Below, one piece after another: positions 55,875 through 64,000 of a stretch of DNA of 64,000 nt (position 1 is its first letter; each line of letters opens with the position of its first letter). The stretch is from Ascaphus truei (lineage: Eukaryota > Chordata > Amphibia > Anura > Ascaphidae), in NCBI GenBank assembly GCA_036426205.1, contig CM071586.1:12009768-12073767 (forward strand), written 5' to 3'. The notes beneath the pieces were generated by a model, which did no database searches, was not told where the DNA came from, and was given only the letters and a program-made list of their open reading frames with translations. The translations under genes and the position numbers were made by a program.

Positions 55875-56611
55875 GTCTTACTACTGCTTGGCAGGGCTAT
55901 CTTGAGTTTATACAAAGTCCACAAACAGCGCAATGAATCCCATAACACCCCGTATGCCCAAAGACTTGACCTGGGATGGGTAATTGTGGGTTACGTATGC
56001 ATTGACAAAGTGCACAGACCGACAACATCGATGCCCTATAAACAAACATTGGATAATGGACGTACATCTCTCATCAAACCATGTCCTAACCACTTCGACA
56101 TATAAGTAGGGCTTGGCAACGAAGAGAAACAAAGGCATAGCACTGAAACTTACAGAGATATCTTTACATGAGAAAGTGTGGAAATGGTCTAGGATGTACA
56201 GCATTGCAGACAACAAAAGACAATGATAAACCAGCTCCATCAATGGAAGACAGATTTACTGAGGATGATGGATAAAGAACTCTTTACAGACGAATCAAAC
56301 AGTTTGGTGACTCCACTTCCATTTCATTCACCCAGAGGACGTCTCCCGAACAACAGAGAACAGGCCCTCTCTAGACTTGCTTTGCTGCGTTGCAACTTGG
56401 AAAGGAAGCCAGAAACAAAGCGTCACTTTGTGGCCTTCAGGCAGAAGATATTCGACAGTGGTTAGCAGAACCCACTCCTCCACTGAAAGAAGGTGAAGAA
56501 TGCTGGTACCACCATTATTTGGCGTTTACCACACCCATAAACTGGTCAAATCCGGGTGATATTTGATTCAAGTGTTCAATTCCTAGGAGTCTCTGCACCA
56601 GGGAATAGCCT
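55875..56611 (+). pseudogene. BEL/Pao pol fragment (linker to start of reverse transcriptase)
   Basis: Directly after the CCCAG duplication the plus strand reads on from the gag-protease part at 35,913: VLLLLGRAILSLYKVHKQRN, then LGWVIVG (about 55,972). Further on come DRFLRMMDKELFTDESNS, LPFHSPRGRLPNNREQALSR (about 56,320-56,385), HFVAFRQKIFDSG and PPLKEGEECWYHHYLAF. These are the conserved blocks just before the BEL/Pao RT. Similarity stops near 56,611 where L1 sequence begins. Frameshifted in several places. Confidence 0.85.
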
Positions 56612-57726
56612 TAAACTAAAATATGAGACAATGGGAGGCGGAAATAGGAGAGGAATCAGATGAAAAAAGCTGGACAAAAATAGTCACGGCCGCCGCCAAG
56701 TCCTCAATATGCACAACGTTAAAGGAGAACGCATATAAAGTCCTGATGAGGTGGTACCTGACCCCACTCAAATTATCGAGATTTGTACCAGGTTACTCCC
56801 CATTGTGCCCGCGACAATGCGGAGAAACAGCAAATCTGTTACACATGCTGTGGTCTTGCCCTCGCATCACCCCACTCTGGGAGAAAATCAGAAATTGGAT
56901 AAAGAGAATATTTGATCTCAAAATTCCCCCGGATCCATGGCTGTCCTTATTGAATAGACCATTGCCGGGAATCTCTAAAGCAGCTAACAAGCTGATTGCA
57001 CTTTTTGCAACTGCTACAAGATGCGAGATCGCAGCAGTGTGGAAACAAACTGTAATCCCAAAAATTCGGAACATCGCAGCAGTGTGGAAACAAACTGAAA
57101 TCCCAAAAATTCGGAACATCGCAGCAGTGTGGAAACAAACTGAAATCCCAAATATCCCAAAAATTCGGAACAGAATTTGGCTTGTGTGTTAGTTAATGAC
57201 ACAGGAGAAAATTATCTAAAAGTCTGGACACCTTAGTTGGCCCAGACAGATATCCCCGGGGTAGAGGTATCTACGATTTGGCTTTGATTGAAGTAAATGC
57301 GTTCTCCTTTAACCTAAAGCAATTAGAAAGTGAGGAAACTTACAGTTAAATATGGGATATCTAGAGTCCAAACTGTGCCTGGAACCTCCGTGGAGTGGAA
57401 GAGACCGCTGAGACACAGTCAAACCCCCCCCCCCCCCCCCCCAACTGTTTTGTTTTTTTCTCTTTCTTCATTCTATTTTGTTTTATTATTAGTCATGTTT
57501 GTACATTGGCAGTTTATTTTCATAAATATAATGTTGCTATATGCAAGATGGAGACGTGTTAGCTATAGAGGTTAAGTATCACTGAATATGTAATGCCTGC
57601 CATGTTGTTTGTGAAGATGTAATGATATTTTAAAAAAAAAAAAAAAAAAAGGGGGGGGCTCCTCATGAGTTCAATATATGTTTGCTCTGTTGAAAATGAA
57701 TAAAATCTAAGTTTAAAAAAAAAAAC
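56612..57726 (+). mobile_element. L1 LINE 3' end (plus strand)
   Basis: A 5'-truncated L1 with the end of ORF2, a 3' UTR with a C22 run (57,425-57,442) and an inner A18-G8 tract (57,633-57,657), then AATAAAATC and a poly-A at 57,714-57,725. It joins BEL pol on its left without an obvious target duplication. Confidence 0.85.
56623..57192 (+). pseudogene. L1 ORF2 C-terminus with a 45-bp triplication
   Basis: The frame of 189 codons shows WTKIVTAAAKSSICTTLKEN, YKVLMRWYLTPLKLSRFVPG, the knuckle CPRQCGETANLLHMLWSC and PLWEKIRNWIK, the usual L1 C-terminal region. At the end, IAAVWKQTEIPKIRN is repeated three times (57,031-57,170), an in-frame tandem triplication of 45 bp. The rest of ORF2 is missing. 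Confidence 0.85.
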
Positions 57727-57960
57727 TATGTTCTCATTACTGGACCAGACTTAACGAATAGTCTTCTTGGAATGTTAAAAAACGATGCACAGACAAAAAA
57801 GGTAACACTGGACGTGGTGACCAAGAACGATGTTTATTGATTAGAATCCAAAAATGTGGCGGCGCTTCCAAGTTCTCTAACATGTTTCGTACGGCGTAGG
57901 TGCTTTGTCAAGCCTTGTGATTTGAGCCGTCTGTGGAAACCCAGGACTGAGATACTCCAT
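57727..57960. mobile_element. Penelope-type terminal fragment (probable)
   Basis: GATGTTTATTGATTAG, then CTAACATGTTTCGTACGGCGTAGGTGCTTTGTCAAGCC, has the layout of the GTTTCG-stem-CTTCATCAGG motif at 59,845-59,890, so a decayed hammerhead-like terminal repeat is likely. No ORF. Confidence 0.4.
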
Positions 57961-58081
57961 TGCCTCATTTCTGTTCATGTTCCTACAATAAAACATCAAC
58001 AATTCAAAGACTCCATTTTGTATGAAAGAAGGAATCATTTTCTGCCTGTCTCAATTTATTAAGCCTCAGTAAGCCAGCAGA

Positions 58082-58086
<5 letters not shown>
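57961..58086 (+). repeat. LTR-like end, paired with 33,146-33,272
   Basis: Shares ACAATAAAACATCA.CAATTCAAAG, ACTCCATTTTGTAT and GCCTGTCTCAATTTATTAAG with the copy before BEL gag. It may be what remains of the BEL 3' LTR. Confidence 0.5.
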
Positions 58087-58168
<82 letters not shown>

Positions 58169-58220
58169 CACACACACACACCCACACCCACACACACAAC
58201 ACACACACACACACACACAC
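58087..58220. repeat. (CA)n microsatellite
   Basis: About 130 bp of CA repeats with a few CCA and ACCC breaks. Open frames of cysteine-valine on the minus strand are artefacts. Confidence 0.97.
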
Positions 58221-58614
58221 TGTGTGCTTTCTTTTTGTGAAAAAGGTGGGGGTTCTGTGGCCTCAATCAATATTTTTGTCAGTAGCTATTAACCAGTACC
58301 GTCTGCGCACTCCAGAGAGCTCACGCATGCGCAGACAACTGTGTTTAATAGTTTACGGGTTTAATCCAAATCCACATGGAATTTTTTTTTTATTAAATCG
58401 ATATCGGTATACAATATAAATGTGAATACAAATACGTAAAAATACTTGCATAATTCAACATTTAAAAAAAAAAAGAAGCAAAATGTGCCAAATTTTATAT
58501 GGGTTTCTAAAATAAATCATGCTTTAATTTCCTCTCGTCTCATATCCCCTCTCCCCGTCTCATATCCCCTTTCCTCATCTCTCACCTCATACATAACTCT
58601 CTTTCATTCTGTAG

Positions 58615-58674
58615 GAATACATAATTGTGAGGAAGAATTCCCCCCACAGCAGCATCCACCTGCTAACTGGAGAG
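58615..58674 (+). CDS. Coding exon C of the KRAB gene (EYIIVRK module)
   Basis: Acceptor TTCTGTAG, 20 codons, donor GAG/GTGAGC, phase 0 at both ends. The frame reads EYIIVRKNSPHSS and then IHLLTGE. In Xenopus zinc-finger proteins a (D/E)YxxVKK exon follows the IIYLLTGE exon directly, so this fits after exon A or B. Its last residues and donor also resemble the end of exons A and B, so it may be a hybrid of two exon types. The frame is compatible with 59,294. Confidence 0.7.
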
Positions 58675-59293
58675 GTGAGCACTGCTGGTGAATGTTACAT
58701 TATACCAGATTCATTACTGTTCTGTCCCAAGCGCACTGTGGCAAGTGAGTAGAGACAGGCAGCTTAACTCTTTTGATGCACACAGAGTCCTTATTTTCTT
58801 CTGTAATCTCTATTGTAGAACAACAGTAACAAAAAGGGGTGTGGGATGGGCAGGTAACAAATATATGGGAGAAGTTAATTATATTAACTTTTCCAGAGGA
58901 GATAGGTGAGGTGACTTCTCAAGGTGGCTGCTGGCTGCAAGAGACCGTATGGTTGCCTGTTCATTAAGGAAATATGTGATGGAGAAACCAACAGCCAGGG
59001 GTCTTGGAACATACCAAATTAGAGCCAGTGCAGTAGTTGCTAGGCAACATGAAGGGAAAGTAGTTACATTAGTAACAACAAACACTGGGGAGAGACAGCA
59101 GTCACATAACAGGGAGAAACACAAACGGGACAGAATAATGACCCTTTACTGACCAAGCTCTGTCTGGACCTGTGTGTATTATTCTATCTTCTCTCTGTGA
59201 TTCTCTGCATGTTCTTGTTTTACTGTCTCTTTATGTGTAATTACAGAATAAATTGCTCTATGTGAACGCTGAATGGGATTCTCTCTGTCTCAG
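58675..59293. other. Intron with an RFX-type site
   Basis: GTTGCTAGGCAAC at 59,036-59,048 is identical to 24,408-24,420. No other feature stands out, and the ORFs here are short and without motifs. Confidence 0.5.
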
Positions 59294-59441
59294 GTACCTA
59301 TAAGGTGTGAGGATGTTGCAGTCTATTTCTCTATGGAGGAGTGGGACTATATAGAAGGACACAAGGGGCTCTACAAGGACGTAATGGTGGAGAATTACAA
59401 GTCCCTCAAATCTTTGGGAATCCCATTAAACAGGAGTTCAG
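59294..59441 (+). CDS. KRAB A-box exon
   Basis: The KRAB box recruits the corepressor TRIM28 in mammals; amphibian KRAB boxes are diverged and may not. Acceptor TGTCTCAG, 148 bp, phase 0 to phase 1, donor TTCAG/GTAGAA. The peptide [20 protein letters not shown] continues [18 protein letters not shown]. It has the V-VYFS-EEW core, the L-KDVM-ENY end, and the length of a KRAB A exon. It sits 620 bp after exon C. Confidence 0.93.
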
Positions 59442-60541
59442 GTAGAACTATATTTTAAAAAAAGTTCATAGCGTCCTGCTAGATTCAATAGAAGTGACAT
59501 ACAGACAAACTCACGTGTAACAAAAATAGTAGAGATGAAAATAAAAAAGGGACGAGAACAAAAAATAAACGATAGTGCAATTTGTTTCCAAAAGTTAACT
59601 AACAGTGTATTAACTAACATCCAATGGTTACACTCACATTTGGGAAGTTCTTTTAAGCATTTAGCATTTGAGGAGTCTCTCCTTTGGCTCTCCCCTCGAT
59701 CACTCTCCTACACATATTCTCTAGGGTCACTCGGGCTGCAGACAGCTTCCCTATGGTGTAATTCGGATTTCATCCTCTAATCTACCTGCCGAGATACAGG
59801 AACGTCAATGGGGGCTGGGAAATGTCCTCTGTTTACTTGGCTATCTCCATCACGTGTTTCGCCGGGGTACCCGGCTTCATCAGGGTTGCAGTACTACTAC
59901 TAAATCTAGCTGGAAGCTATGAGCTCTCATGAACTTTTTTGGACTTATTTGCTTACCCTCCAGTGGAGTGTGGATATTGAGTTGCTACACCAACTGATTT
60001 ATTGCTTAAAAGCTATCAATTGTTGTTTTATTTAGCTGTGTTTTCTTAGAGTTTTTATAGATGTTTTTCACAATACATTCACCAGCATAATATATTTATA
60101 TTATATATACTTTTTTCAATATTAATGCACTTGTTAATTTACTATTTAGTTTAGTAGCACTTTTTGAATAGTTATATATAGAACTATGTTTTGTTTGTTA
60201 TGGACTTAAACCAAAATATCGCACTCAAGGTTGATGCCAATTATGTAAAAGATATTATCAGCTGAGACACAAGTTTGCAGTCTCTCTCTCTGCTGTGTTA
60301 GCAGAACACCGTCCCAAGTGTTTTAAAATGGCGATGTAAACTTTGTGGATAAAAAACTCTCAATTAAAATGTTTTTCTATCTTAATTTATATGTGAATCT
60401 TATGAAGATATAATTTTGAGATGGGACAAATCCATAAAAGATTCTTAAGAAGGAATATACATTTTTACAATATCTTTAAACTGCTACAATGTATGGTGTA
60501 AATGTATACACATCTGTGTAATCCTCTATTGGAACCCACAG
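59442..60541. other. Intron with a Penelope-type terminal fragment
   Basis: Between 59,460 and about 60,200 the DNA looks Penelope-derived. The minus strand at 59,845-59,890 reads CTGATGA, then a 6-bp stem with three-base loop (GCCGGG/CCCGGC), then GAAACACGTG: a full hammerhead core and stem II, but with G at the cleavage position, so probably inactive. The rest is AT-rich and empty. Confidence 0.55.
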
Positions 60542-60649
60542 GCCTCCACTATGAAAATCTAGATATTGTATCAATTAAAGAGCAGGGAGAGGATGAGAGA
60601 GGGGAACAGGACATTCAACAGGGGCAAATCCATCCAGACACCAGTGCAG
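60542..60649 (+). CDS. Coding exon D after the KRAB box
   Basis: Acceptor CCCACAG, 108 bp, phase 1 to phase 1, donor GCAG/GTGAGT. With the G left by the KRAB exon it reads GLHYENLDIVSIKEQGEDER and then GEQDIQQGQIHPDTSA. Acidic linkers like this follow KRAB in frog zinc-finger genes. A possible next exon begins after CACTGCAG at about 60,897 (VGTKWDSSSPSAEVGQE in phase), but it has no clear donor. No C2H2 fingers follow before the window ends. Confidence 0.75.
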
Positions 60650-61329
60650 GTGAGTAACATACAGGATAATAATCTCCATGGAACATGGGTCAGAATTAGT
60701 AAATAGTCTCCCCGAGATCTTAAATGTTTAGTTCATGTGAATATTTTTGACTGTTTAAAACCCATTAATATTGTTAGTATTTATATTCCAATGTTAATTT
60801 CTAGTAAGGCCATTTTAATAAAAAAATGTTTTAGGGAAAAAAAGAGAAAATGTATTCAGTTTACCGTTATTTTCTTTTCCGGGTCTCCACTCACTGCAGT
60901 GGGTACTAAATGGGATAGTTCCTCCCCTTCAGCCGAAGTAGGACAGGAAACTCTTCTGCAGGTCCTATTATATAAGTCCCTCACCTTACCTGTAGGACAG
61001 ACTTCGGTTTCTCCCATGGATGTAAAAATACAACTGAGATACATTAATATAGAGAGGATAGGAATATGAAGGAAGGATTATTACTTAATTTAAATGAAAT
61101 GGGAAATACTTTTAGGAAGGAAATAAAAAACTGGTCTTAAAACTGCGTTATCCTGGTGAAACGTTAGAGCCTGGAGATCCGCTATTCTTCTCGCTGATGT
61201 GATTGTCTTGCTGGCCAACAGAATTTGCTGCAATTGTTCAAATGGTGACCCACCAGGAATTGTAAGACCAATGAAAGATCCCATGTTAGTACTGTGCTTC
61301 TTATTTTGGGCCTTTGCTGTTGGACTGCT
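60650..61329. other. Intron or downstream DNA, no clear gene
   Basis: Apart from the tentative exon at about 60,897 I see only repeat-like DNA. The stretch 61,120-61,329 (CGTTAGAGCCTGGAGATCCGC...) looks like a transposon fragment of unknown type. Confidence 0.4.
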
Positions 61330-61560
61330 TGTAGAAATCTTGTAATAAGCCTGTACAGTATGTATATCTTTATAGAGCGCCATCCATGCACATAGTGCTT
61401 CACAGCAGTAATACACAAGGCATAATATAATACATAATAAATATAAGCTCTTGAGACATAAAAGTAAGATTAGGAAAAGGAGTCCCTGCTCTGAAAAGCT
61501 TACAATCTAAGTGGTAAGTAGGGGGAACTTAGAGACAGTAGGAGGGTGTTCTGGTAAGTG
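61330..61560. repeat. Common tetrapod dispersed repeat (AGTCCCTGCTC...GCTTACAATCTAAG)
   Basis: TTTATAGAGCGCCA...GTGCTTCACAGCAGTAATAC and AGTCCCTGCTCTGAAAAGCTTACAATCTAAG match a widely scattered vertebrate repeat family. The same family's later part seems to recur at 63,045-63,190 and 63,641-64,000. The exact family is not certain. Confidence 0.6.
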
Positions 61561-61679
61561 TATCAGCAAGGGGCTGATGTCAATGAATGAAATGTATAGT
61601 ATCAGCAATGGAGCAACCCATATGCTTCGTTAAAGAGGTTTGTAATGGTAGACCAGTACTTTTAACACTATTAACCTTC

Positions 61680-62560
61680 TGGGATCATTTCACTAGGCAG
61701 AACAAGATTGTTGAATAAATTGCGTTTATTCGTGCAAGCTCGTAGACATACATAATTGCACAAAATACAGTAAAGTACATACCAACTCGGGGTGAAAACT
61801 AGCCTCAAATAGGTGCAATGCATCTGCTTCGGAAGGCTTACCCTGAGCGGGTACCTCGTCCCGAGCTTCCTGGTACTCTTTTCGAGGAGAATACCCAGCC
61901 GTGACTGCTACATTTTATTTTCAGAACTTGGTCCTCGCGTCTGACTTTGTCTCCGCTAGGCAGGCCTTCCTAGCTCCAGAAACTGAAGCCGGTTGCTCTG
62001 CTATTCTTAACAGAGCAACTTTGAAAAGCCCACCTTTGCATCACCGACTCAAGCCACATATTATCTGGTTCTCTGGTCGGGTAGTATCCTTACATACCCT
62101 CCGCTGGGCTATCTCTAGCATGGAAGTCGGAGTGCCGACCAACCAGAGCGTGGGAACTTTCCCACCAGCCAATCACGAGCCTCTGGCTCGCCTGGCTTTA
62201 CCCAATCAGATGAGTGGGCATGCTTAGGCTCAGGTTGCCGACAAAGCGGGAAATATGAATTGGCCAATGGGAAATGTGTCTACGAGCAGTGTCTTCCCCC
62301 AACCAACTCATTGCCGCCCCTGGGCAGGCTCCACCAGGTCTGGCAGTCCAAGTGGTTCCCCAGCGGGGTGCCCTTGTTCTCTGGACTTGGTACTCTGCCC
62401 TTCCCCGCTTGCCAGTTGTCCTGACACCTTGCCCATATATCCCTTTGATCCGCCATTGCCATGCAGAGGCTGGCTGCATAGTAATGGATGCCCATCTTTT
62501 AACATTGGGAACTTGGAGTCTAAAACATGGTCCCTAGAACTTAGACCCTAAAACTTGGCC
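61680..62560. other. Promoter- or LTR-like DNA, unassigned
   Basis: CCAAT-type boxes cluster at 62,140-62,270 (ACCAACCAG, AGCCAATCACG, CCAATCAGATG, TTGGCCAATGGG). TTGAATAAATTGCG at about 61,711 could be a polyadenylation signal on either strand's element. ORFs carry no motif. Confidence 0.35.
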
Positions 62561-63044
62561 TCTGTAATCGGGTTTTAAAACAGGCTCCTGCACTGTTTTT
62601 TAAAACCCAATTGCAGAACTTGCTGGCGGGGCACAGATTTCCCATAGAGTTACATTACACTTCCATAGCACACCGTGTCTCTATGTACAGACGCGTACGC
62701 TCAAATCATACGCTATTTGCGGGTAAAATATCAGTACTACCGGTACCTCTGGTCAGGAACACTTTATACAGTTTTTATCCCTATTTGCCCCCCAATATGC
62801 ATCCTTAACCTCCCGCTCCCAAAGTCCTGCATCTATTTCCTATGGGGGACCCTAACCACACAGGGCATCCCTAGTTTATAATCCTGCAGGGGACAATATA
62901 ATGGGAACAGAGGTACAGGGAAACAAAACAAGTTACGCACTTGACCCAAGAGCGGACACTCTCAGCTCTTGACACACGTTTTTTAGGGGCAACCAGCCGG
63001 GCTTCTTCTTCTTTATTTTGAAGGCCGGACACCCCCTACCGTCA
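62561..63044. other. Nothing recognisable
   Basis: Non-coding sequence without repeats or motifs I can name. Confidence 0.4.
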
Positions 63045-63189
63045 CAAGGTATGTATTAAGATTGGTCTTAATGGTGGAGAGCTATGGTGCCAGTCGGACA
63101 TTGAGGGGAAGGGCATTCCAGAGGCGTGGGTCAGTGAGGGAGAGAGAGGTTTTAGACGGGGAAGAACTATTCATCCCAAGGGAAGTACA
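63045..63189. repeat. Dispersed repeat fragment (GGGCATTCCAGAGG type)
   Basis: AAGGGCATTCCAGAGGCGTGGGTCAGTGAGGGAGA resembles the inner part of the repeat seen at 61,330-61,560. It is separated from its continuation at 63,641-64,000 by the LINE fragment. Confidence 0.5.
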
Positions 63190-63640
63190 AATGCCTCGGG
63201 GGGCATCCCTTGAGGCTTGGGGAAAGGAGATTTCACCAGCAACAAAGGAAAGGGTTCTTTACAGTAAGGTTGGTTAAAATGTGGAATTCAATACCCCATG
63301 GAGACTGTGATGGCAGATACAATAGATTTGTTCAAAAAAAGGTTGGACATCTTTTTAGAAAGCAAAGGTATACAGGGATATACCAAATAAGTAAACATGG
63401 GAAGGATGTTGATCCAGGGATTAATCCGATTGCCAATTCTTGGAGTCAAGAAGGAATTTATTTTTCCCCTTATGAGATTTCATAGGATGATATGACTCTG
63501 GGGTTTTTTTTGTTTGCCTTCCTCTGTATCAATAAGTAAGTATAGATATAGGATAAATGTCTAAGTTTAGCATAGATTGAACTTGATGTACGTATGTCTT
63601 TTTTCAACCTCATCTACTATGTAACAACTATGTAACTACT
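63190..63640 (+). mobile_element. CR1-like LINE 3' end
   Basis: GTGGAATTCAATACCC..GAGACTGTGATGGCAGATAC, then GGTTGGACATCTTTTTAGAA, CAGGGATATACC, TTGAACTTGATGTACGTATG and TTTTTCAACCTCATCTACTATGTAACAACTATGTAAC form the familiar 3' end of a CR1-like element in frogs, with a short CTATGTAA-type tail. It interrupts the dispersed repeat on its two sides. Confidence 0.7.
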
Positions 63641-64000
63641 TTCGATGCAAAAGGGACAGACAGAAGACGTCGTTGGGCATGTGCATAATGAGCTATTAGT
63701 ACTGAGATGTAAGGAGGATCAGAGGAGTGTATTGCCTTAAAAGAGAGAAGGAAAATTTTGTAAGTAATATGAAGCTTGGAGAGGGATTTCGGCAGGAGAC
63801 ACTAAAACTAATTTTAGTGAGTAAAATGATTGTAGCATTATTTAAGATAGATTATAGGGCTGACAGGTGAGAGGCAGGAAGGCTGGACAGTAGAAGGTTA
63901 CAATAAACGGGATGGGAGAGGATAAGGGCCTGCATTAGAGTTTTAGCAGTAGAGCAACAGAGTAAAGGGTGTATCTTCGAAAATGAAGGAAAAAAGCAAG
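63641..64000. repeat. Dispersed repeat, continuation to the window edge
   Basis: GAGTGTATTGCCTTAAAAGAGAG..AATATGAAGCTTGGAGAGGGATTTCGGCAGGAGAC reads on from 63,045-63,189 in type. No gene. Confidence 0.45.

Overview
This is repeat-dominated vertebrate nuclear DNA, most likely from a frog or toad. Three things point there. The only host gene I can follow is a KRAB zinc-finger-type gene built from the short N-terminal exons known from Xenopus oocyte zinc-finger proteins (an exon ending IIYLLTGE, an EYIIVRK exon, then a KRAB box). The mobile elements include BEL/Pao, Penelope-like, Tx1-type L1 and Ty3/Gypsy chromovirus elements, a mix found in amphibians and fish but not in mammals or birds. The short promoter motifs look vertebrate. 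I cannot name the species.

Layout. 0-9.3 kb: an L1 on the minus strand, split by a complete Ty3/Gypsy chromovirus (2254-8937, 5-bp target duplication GTCCG) that itself carries an inverted-repeat insertion. 9.6-10.7 kb: a G-rich minisatellite of about 50-bp units and a C-rich tract. 10.7-14.4 kb: unassigned DNA, then a large multi-level foldback and an AT palindrome. 14.4-22.6 kb: a ribozyme-like Penelope fragment, an N gap, an LTR-like 530-bp direct repeat pair around unrecognised minus-strand ORFs, and a Penelope-like element with GIY-YIG endonuclease and a hammerhead-like motif. 22.8-24.3 kb: an L2/CR1-type LINE.

The host gene runs left to right: promoter-like DNA and inferred exon 1 (25.3-25.7 kb), a 1.85-kb minisatellite intron, two coding exons (28,692 and 29,404), a very long intron, then coding exons at 58,615, 59,294 (KRAB A box) and 60,542. 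Splice phases agree from 58,615 onwards. No C2H2 fingers are in the window, so the gene continues past 64,000 or has lost them.

The long intron is a stack of insertions. A BEL/Pao element (gag-protease at 33.5-35.9 kb, pol at 55.9-56.6 kb) is split by a chromovirus-type LTR element (target duplication CCCAG at 35,909 and 55,870). That element is in turn occupied by a Tx1-type L1 on the minus strand (36.6-55.5 kb). A Helitron (30,030-31,706), a second L1 3' end and a CA microsatellite complete it.

The main caution is that 39,339-50,848 repeats 27,842-39,338 in direct order, differing mostly by 1-3-base indels up to about 50,075 and then becoming identical. This looks like a gap filled with uncorrected long-read sequence. 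If so, 39,338 should join 50,849, the L1 ORF2 becomes one nearly continuous frame, and the KRAB-gene intron shrinks by about 11.5 kb.
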